64,000 nucleotides of DNA from JBDTME01 sp964583795 (lineage in GTDB: Bacteria; Patescibacteriota; Microgenomatia; UBA1400; PJMF01), in the NCBI GenBank assembly GCA_964583795.1, contig CAZOWX010000007.1, positions 1 through 64,000 of the forward strand. Direction: 5' to 3'. The position numbers and the translations under genes are program-made. The notes beneath the pieces are model-generated. The model was not told where the DNA came from. It saw nothing but the letters and a program-made list of their open reading frames with translations, and ran no database searches. Shown piece by piece: positions 59,321-64,000 of the stretch (the first letter of the stretch is position 1; every line of letters starts with the position of its first letter).

Positions 59321-59395
59321 ATATTGTTCCCCGATAATTTTCGGAGCCTCCATGACTTCCCAGTCGAGACCGGGGAGCAAAGTACCTTATAATAG
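59321..59395 (-). promoter_or_regulatory. Structured rpsO leader
   Basis: Two hairpins on the minus strand: CCCGGT-CTCG-ACTGGG (59359-59374) and CTCCGA-AAATTA-TCGGGG (59329-59346). The second buries the GGGGA ribosome site six bases before the ATG. TATAAT lies upstream at 59406-59411. The arrangement fits S15 autoregulation by leader binding, known in several bacteria with unrelated leader folds. Confidence 0.55.
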
Positions 59396-59471
59396 GATAA
59401 ACAGTATTATACAGCTTTTTCCTCAAGGATGATAGGGGAGGTCTGAAATTTGCTATTTGGGACGCCTGAGA

Positions 59472-59880
59472 GTTGTTATGTGGTTGGGTGGTTGGGTTGT
59501 TGAGTGATAATAGCAGGTAAATCTGAAAGAAATGGTCTTCTTTAAATCTAGTAGGGTTCGTCATCCCGTTGAAAAACGGGATCCATTTCCTTAATTTGTT
59601 ACAATTTTAGAATGCTCTTTTGAACAGAATTTTTGTTTGAGACATTTGACCATTAAGTTTTTTGTATGTTCACTGTTGCTGCTGACTTTATGGATGGATC
59701 CCGTTTTTCAACGGGATGACGTGGTTTTTTTTGTTAATTATACCTTCGTATCTTTCTAAAACTCACACCAACAACTCACTGTGTCCCACCGCAGTATCCT
59801 GAATGAAAACGCAACAAATGATCGAGTTGTAATTTCAAGAGCGAAGGAAGAACAACCCAACCACCCAACAACTTAACAAC
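59472..59880. repeat. 409-bp element with 30-bp terminal inverted repeats
   Basis: The end arms (59472-59501 and 59851-59880) are inverted copies matching in 28 of 30 positions; each contains GTTGGGTGGTTGGGTTGTT or its complement. Inside, two REP palindromes (59555-59586 and 59694-59722) built on GATCCCGTTTTTCAACGGGA stand in opposite orientation. No ORF of note inside. It fills the rpsO upstream region to the DHH-like gene. Confidence 0.88.
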
Positions 59881-59892
59881 ATACTTGTTTCC

Positions 59893-60771
59893 CTACCTCG
59901 CTGGTGGTGCGTACCCCAGCGATCCTTGTGCTGGAGGTGATACAAGCGGATTTACGGGAGTCGAAGTAACAGCTGGTTTAGGTTTCTGGGCGAAGGCTTG
60001 AGCCAAAATTGAATTCGACGAAGCTTGAGCAGGGGTAAGCTGCAATCGTTTTGCACCTGAGCGCATTAACTCGGCAATAATCTGGAAAGTATCTGCGGTC
60101 ACGCTGGCATGACGAAATGAATCGGTAGCTGACTCGATCCCTGCCAAAATATTGGTCGCCACATCAGAGGTAATCGTGAGCTTCCACAAACCAATCAAAG
60201 TAATCAACCACTCACTGTTCGAAGTATATCCAGAGGTATCAATGTTGGTCTGAGCGAACGAAGTCACTTGCCGATTGACGGCTATCGTGTGTGCCCGTGT
60301 AAAGGCTAACTCATCTTGGGAATAAAAGGCTTTCATTTGGTCAAAGGACGACACTCCGATCAAAAAAATCACATCGGCATCAATCCCAATCTGTGCATAC
60401 TCGATCGTGGTGGGATCAAGCCCTCGATGGCCTCGCTTTGGTTTTATCACTAAATGAAACTTTTTATTCGCTTGATCAATGTTGTAACTAACATTTTCCA
60501 CAGCATTTTCGTCATAGTCAAAAATCACGTCAAGACTTTGATTGCCCACACTTTGAGTCACCAGCGCTGATCCCGATAGTACTTTGAGCGAATCTGGCAA
60601 ATTTTGCTCGCACGCAAGATGACACGATTTTTTTGCATCTTGTAGCAAAGTCGCTAAAGAAAGCGCTGTTGCCGCTTGATCAAACGAAGGATTAGAACGG
60701 AGAATAATAAGAAATGATTGAGCTGTTGGAAAAATTTTTTGTAGTGCCGCTTGGTAATCAGTGGTTTGCAT
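59893..60771 (-). CDS. Degenerate DHH-family (NrnA-like) protein, likely inactive
   Basis: 292 residues. The fold pattern follows NrnA/DHH phosphoesterases: NPSFDQAATALSLATLL for NPDGDAIGS, DADVIFLIGVSSFDQM for the second Asp motif, AVNRQVTSF for the DHH motif itself, and ILAGIESATDSFRHASVTADTF for GIxxDTGxFRYSxT. The metal-binding His and Asp of the first motif and both His of DHH are lost. A Pro-rich tail ends the protein. Position upstream of rpsO fits an nrnA descendant. Confidence 0.75.
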   Translation of the reverse strand: MQTTDYQAALQKIFPTAQSFLIILRSNPSFDQAATALSLATLLQDAKKSCHLACEQNLPDSLKVLSGSALVTQSVGNQSLDVIFDYDENAVENVSYNIDQANKKFHLVIKPKRGHRGLDPTTIEYAQIGIDADVIFLIGVSSFDQMKAFYSQDELAFTRAHTIAVNRQVTSFAQTNIDTSGYTSNSEWLITLIGLWKLTITSDVATNILAGIESATDSFRHASVTADTFQIIAELMRSGAKRLQLTPAQASSNSILAQAFAQKPKPAVTSTPVNPLVSPPAQGSLGYAPPAR

Positions 60772-60903
60772 AACTCCAAAGTATTTGTCAAAGACGAAAT
60801 TCTGTTATTGGATAGAATTAGTAATCACAATAACACAAAACAAGACAAATTACGCTGAGTGTAGCGATCAATCAGAAAAAATGCAAGCATGTACGAAGAG
60901 TTA

Positions 60904-61066
60904 GAGCCTGTCCGCAAAGTCCCTTTCGCAACGAAAGGCACTCGGTTTGAGCAAAAAAGGTTTTACTTTTCGACGATAGTAGCGGCGATTACTTGAGAAG
61001 AAAATAAACACTTTTTTTGCCAAATCCTAGGGACTTGCAGTAGAATGCGACTTTCCGGACAGGCTC
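60904..61066. mobile_element. 163-bp MITE-like element
   Basis: Terminal inverted repeats GAGCCTGTCCGCAAAGTC (left) and, reversed, GAGCCTGTCCGGAAAGTC (right), one mismatch, flanked by direct repeats TTA at 60901-60903 and 61067-61069. Three-base TNA duplications are typical of some IS5-family groups. No transposase inside. An internal CCTTTCGCAACGAAAGG hairpin is present. The right TTA is the stop codon (TAA) of the RDD gene. Confidence 0.85.
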
Positions 61067-61672
61067 TTACATCTTCAATCGTTGTTGTGCCTCTTGTTGT
61101 TTCTCGATCTGCCGAATTTCTCGACCCAAGTGTGCCTCAAATCTTTTCCCAATGACAGAAAACGCCATGGCATATCCCGCTGCCAAAACCACCAAAACAA
61201 CGACTCCTAACATCACGTTCTTATATTTCTCGTACACAAAGGATCCCACAAAGTAATCATGCCAAGACTGGTGCTTTCGGTCGAATAACACCCACAGATA
61301 CCCTGCACCAAAAATATATCCAGAAATAAGCTTGCCCCATGATTCCCGAAAAAATGCTCTTTTCCAAGTCAACAACTCTTTTTTAGCATTGCGCACTTCA
61401 ATACCAACAATCATTTTGCCAAAAGTCTGACCAGTATGATGAATCAAGTACACTCTAGTTAAATTCATAAAAACCCCTGGGAATACAATCAGTGCAATCG
61501 CACTCAAAACATCAGAGAACAGTGTCTGCAACGAGCTTCCTGCCAAGTACCACAAGGTAATTGGTAACCAAGCCATGTATGAAAGATCATCAATGAGCTC
61601 AGCGACAACACGAGGGAAAAAGGAAACGTAGTTTGGGTTATGGATTAACTTGAGTTTGGGAAGTTCGATCAT
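61067..61672 (-). CDS. RDD family membrane protein
   Basis: 201 residues. FFPRVVAELIDDLSYMAW (RDD helix), FMNLTRVYLIHHTGQTFGKMIVGIEV and FFRESWGKLISGYIF are the three RDD helices. RDD proteins are small polytopic proteins, some linked to ion transport; function here unknown. An extra C-terminal helix and a charged tail follow. The stop codon coincides with the target duplication of the MITE-like element. ATG overlaps the preceding gene by four bases. Confidence 0.87.
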   Translation of the reverse strand: MIELPKLKLIHNPNYVSFFPRVVAELIDDLSYMAWLPITLWYLAGSSLQTLFSDVLSAIALIVFPGVFMNLTRVYLIHHTGQTFGKMIVGIEVRNAKKELLTWKRAFFRESWGKLISGYIFGAGYLWVLFDRKHQSWHDYFVGSFVYEKYKNVMLGVVVLVVLAAGYAMAFSVIGKRFEAHLGREIRQIEKQQEAQQRLKM

Positions 61673-62895
61673 ACTGCTTCCTTCATTCGTGATTGTTTCA
61701 AGACACTTTTCATAACTTCAAATCCAAAATACCAGGTTCCGGCAACAACACTCTGCAACAGTGACATCACAAATATGTAAAAAGGCGCGCCAAACAACAT
61801 CGCAGCAACAATAAAGGGGATGCTCCAAATCAAGAAGCGCTGTGCGAAAACCATGGCAACAACCGGAATGACAAGCAACACCACAAACGGAACAACCCCC
61901 ACAATCATCACTAAAAATGACACAATCGCATTCGCCAAAAATAGCTCAAACGTTCGCCGTTTCGTATACTTCACCTTCACCAATGACCACCCTAGATCAA
62001 GCGCTCGTTTGGCTCCAGTATTTTCCAATAACAAAAACATTCTGCCCCAAGAAAGAGCGATAACGATTTTGAAAAGATAGTAAAGCAACACAAAGAAAGC
62101 CACAACGCTCCCCAGCACAACAACCACCATTGATAAACCTTCAGAAATGAAACTAAGAATCGCGGCCAAAACACCAGCCACGATGAGCAAACCAATCAAC
62201 CCTGCAAATGTCCCCAGCACCACCAACGCCGATAAAGCGGTATACTTCATCATTGGCTTGACGTACGCCACAGCTAGAGTAGAGATACGGGTAACATCCG
62301 ATTTTCCTTTTTGATCAAATTCTTGAAAAGCCTTGTAAAGAGCAGCCTGAGCCCAGCTCGACCCAACTAAACCAATAACAACAGAAAACCCAAAAAAACC
62401 GAGCATTTCTGCAAAAAACAGCACTCGCACCCCAGTTGGCACCTGAAACCACTGAGTTTTAATGACCTCAATGAATGCCATCAATTGGGCATTCTCATTC
62501 TCTTCTGATCCTTCTTCTTGGAGATCAGTCTCTGGCGTGAGCTGAGTCTTTTCACCTAAAACAACTCCGTTCCCCGATACTGTCATCGCATTCAATACCG
62601 CAACCAACTTACTTGGGACCACACTTGAACTGCCCTGGGGGGTACTGGATGGTTCCTCACGACGTTCAATCGCAGGAGCTTCTTTCTTGGAATCTGAATT
62701 GAATGAAAATGTGTTAAAGTTGGCACCTCCAGAACCACCCAGTGCTAAACTTGCCAATCCAAACAACCACAATGCCCGATGCTTTTTCACCAACGCCCAA
62801 GACTTTTCATAAAAGTCTTGCACACTCCAGCGCAGTTGTTTCACACTCTGGTGCGATGCGTGATGGCTCGATTGTTGCTCTGCAGAATCGTTCAT
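61669..62895 (-). CDS. Polytopic membrane protein of unknown function
   Basis: 408 residues. One N-terminal helix, a Ser/Pro/Glu-rich outer loop of about 100 residues (55-145), then six or seven helices. VQDFYEKSWALVKKHRALWLFGL and ALDLGWSLVKVKYTKRRTFELFLAN recall the DUF975/glycerophosphodiesterase-membrane-domain style. Coupled to the RDD gene by ATGA. Function unknown. Confidence 0.7.
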   Translation of the reverse strand: MNDSAEQQSSHHASHQSVKQLRWSVQDFYEKSWALVKKHRALWLFGLASLALGGSGGANFNTFSFNSDSKKEAPAIERREEPSSTPQGSSSVVPSKLVAVLNAMTVSGNGVVLGEKTQLTPETDLQEEGSEENENAQLMAFIEVIKTQWFQVPTGVRVLFFAEMLGFFGFSVVIGLVGSSWAQAALYKAFQEFDQKGKSDVTRISTLAVAYVKPMMKYTALSALVVLGTFAGLIGLLIVAGVLAAILSFISEGLSMVVVVLGSVVAFFVLLYYLFKIVIALSWGRMFLLLENTGAKRALDLGWSLVKVKYTKRRTFELFLANAIVSFLVMIVGVVPFVVLLVIPVVAMVFAQRFLIWSIPFIVAAMLFGAPFYIFVMSLLQSVVAGTWYFGFEVMKSVLKQSRMKEAV

Positions 62896-62947
62896 AGGAA
62901 AATGGTATCACAGTTGGGGACAGAAAGTACACGGGAAGAGGGAAAGG

Positions 62948-63075
62948 GTTGTTGGGTAGTTGTGACTGCCTGCCGGCGAGGCAGGTTGTTGGGTTGTTGG
63001 TTGTTAAAAAATGTTGAGAAAAACCAACTCGTCATCCTGTCTGCCCGGGCGGATCAGGATCTAAAGTCAGAGAGG
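62948..63075. repeat. GTTGTTGGGTAG word unit and REP palindrome
   Basis: 62948-62999 repeats 21548-21599 with about three differences in 52 bases, including the CCTGCCTGCCGGCGAGGCAGG palindrome region. Next, 63034-63075 is a reverse-oriented REP palindrome (GTCATCCTG...CAGGATCTAAAGTCAGAG). Fills the gap between two minus-strand genes. Confidence 0.85.
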
Positions 63076-63156
63076 TTCAAGTAACAAAAGTGTTCCCCTA
63101 CGTATACTTGAAATTCAGCTCAATTGAGACAAAACCTCGTTTCGGTTTTACGAGAC

Positions 63157-64000
63157 TTACAATCGGACTGGTTCGAAACCGCGTTTTGGTTTTTCCAACT
63201 TTATTTGCGCTTGGTCAATCGTTTGGATGACATCTTGAAGTCTTTGAGAAAAATACCCCAATTTTAGCTTCCACTCAGATTCCACATCCTGATCGTCAAA
63301 TTGCAATGACGTAAGCATGTCCAGGGAAAGCTTTGCAACTTCTTGTAACCATCGGTAGGTATACTTGACGGAATCAGTCGCATGAAGATTCAAAGACAAC
63401 GCAAGAAAGACGTTTAAAATACTTTGTTGATAACCTGAGTAAAAATCGGATAGTTCAAATCCTTGTCTCATCCTTTGAACTGTTTGATCCTCTGGATATC
63501 GGAGATGTAGACCAAGATCTACCCAAATGGCTGTCCAGGAGGCAAATTCATTGTTATTACATTCCAACCATTCAAACAGCTCGTTTGCAATTCCAACTAG
63601 CTCGATAAACAGGTTAACTGGCAACAACTGAGCAACTCTTTTCAAACTGAACTCTCCATCTACCCTAAGGTACTCTTCATCGGAAGTCAATTGATCAAGT
63701 ACAAGTAGCGCCTGCCCCACATATAGAGTATCAATGTCAGCCTCAAGCACAAACCGCTCTTTCAAAACTTCCCAATGGTTTTTGCCTAGCTTTCCTTTTT
63801 CACTTCGCTTCACTTTTGGCTTGGCCCGTCCTAATACAGATACGTTTTTGAGAATAGGAAGATAATGTTGAGAGACAACTTTCAGTGAAAATAAAAACGG
63901 TTGCTCTACACATAAATACTGATAAAACCGGTCCATTATCTCAGTTCCACCAATCTCCCCCCACTGCGAGGTGTCTTGACTATAAATCCAGGCTAATATT
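63157..64000 (-). CDS. Unknown protein, 5' partial
   Basis: The frame remains open from the ATG at 63936 through base 64000 (WGEIGGTEI precedes it), so the gene starts beyond the window. At least 281 residues, soluble, largely helical, Trp- and Leu-rich, with a basic region (GRAKPKVKRSEKGKLGKNHW) and WVDLGLHLRYPEDQ. No motif I can assign. Ends KRGFEPVRL. Confidence 0.65.
   Translation of the reverse strand, partial: ILAWIYSQDTSQWGEIGGTEIMDRFYQYLCVEQPFLFSLKVVSQHYLPILKNVSVLGRAKPKVKRSEKGKLGKNHWEVLKERFVLEADIDTLYVGQALLVLDQLTSDEEYLRVDGEFSLKRVAQLLPVNLFIELVGIANELFEWLECNNNEFASWTAIWVDLGLHLRYPEDQTVQRMRQGFELSDFYSGYQQSILNVFLALSLNLHATDSVKYTYRWLQEVAKLSLDMLTSLQFDDQDVESEWKLKLGYFSQRLQDVIQTIDQAQIKLEKPKRGFEPVRL

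Noticed and set aside
63165..63180. GGTTCGAAACC resembling a tRNA T-arm
   Set aside because: It lies within a coding sequence, and no acceptor or anticodon arms can be built around it. No tRNA was found in the window.
1..64000. UGA recoding as in Gracilibacteria/SR1
   Set aside because: Several clear genes (for example rfbF and rpsO) end at TGA at the expected length, and no in-frame TGA interrupts conserved proteins.

Overview
The window looks like a chromosomal fragment of a Candidate Phyla Radiation (Patescibacteria) bacterium, probably of the Microgenomates type. The basis is gene content and style: short, densely packed genes of moderate to low GC; a four-gene envelope sugar locus; several GT-C and DUF2142 membrane proteins; CPR-style small proteins; and intergenic spaces packed with short repeated words. 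TGA is used as a stop, so this is the standard code, not the Gracilibacteria/SR1 code. No rRNA, tRNA, CRISPR array or transposase gene was seen. One 100-N assembly gap lies at 20781-20880.

Layout. 1-2257 (+): two DUF2142 membrane proteins. 2454-11737 (-): a secreted phosphodiester glycosidase-like protein, FtsK, RNase J, a uracil-DNA glycosylase and a Lon-like ATPase without protease. 12691-17105 (-): sugar kinase, LOG protein, Rpe-like and RpiB enzymes, a DUF59 protein and a DsbA-like oxidoreductase. 17310-22275: GT-C transferase, ferredoxin plus flavin reductase, two genes broken by the gap, and TsaC. 22365-32067 (mostly -): a split SUF iron-sulfur system. sufU and sufS lie at one end; sufC, sufB and a minimal sufD lie at the other, with a small S23 four-helix-bundle gene inserted between each pair. 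ImmA, FecR-like, GH18 and cohesin-like genes sit between the two ends. 34745-51622: a polysaccharide locus. CDP-3,6-dideoxyhexose genes (rfbF, rfbG, rfbH, a reductase and an RmlC-like gene) run on the plus strand. They converge on a minus-strand set of glycosyltransferases and methyltransferases. 51832-64000: YggT, an aldolase, a VOC protein, pnp, rpsO, a degenerate DHH protein and membrane proteins.

How the parts fit together. The rfb genes should make a CDP-3,6-dideoxy sugar, and the GT2, GT4 and GT-C enzymes and C-methyltransferase should assemble and decorate a surface glycan. RfbH carries the complete CX57CX1CX7C cluster motif but no dedicated reductase lies beside it; the ferredoxin/flavin reductase pair at 19-20 kb could serve. 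SUF would build the clusters of RfbH and ferredoxin. The uracil glycosylase has lost every cluster cysteine.

The most unusual part of the window is its repeats. They fall into layers. (1) REP-like palindromes with a GATCC...GGATGAC frame occur about a dozen times. (2) Arrays of degenerate short words often stand as inverted arms bounding a spacer. (3) The same arms flank both S23 genes in the suf operon, and one arm pair recurs around an 18-bp spacer with no gene, like a full and an empty element. (4) Repeats of both kinds have entered coding sequence in frame (sufS, a methyltransferase and the pnp tail). (5) A 163-bp MITE-like element with TTA target duplications sits exactly on a stop codon. 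Several genes have a -10 box 6-7 bases from their ATG, suggesting leaderless mRNAs.
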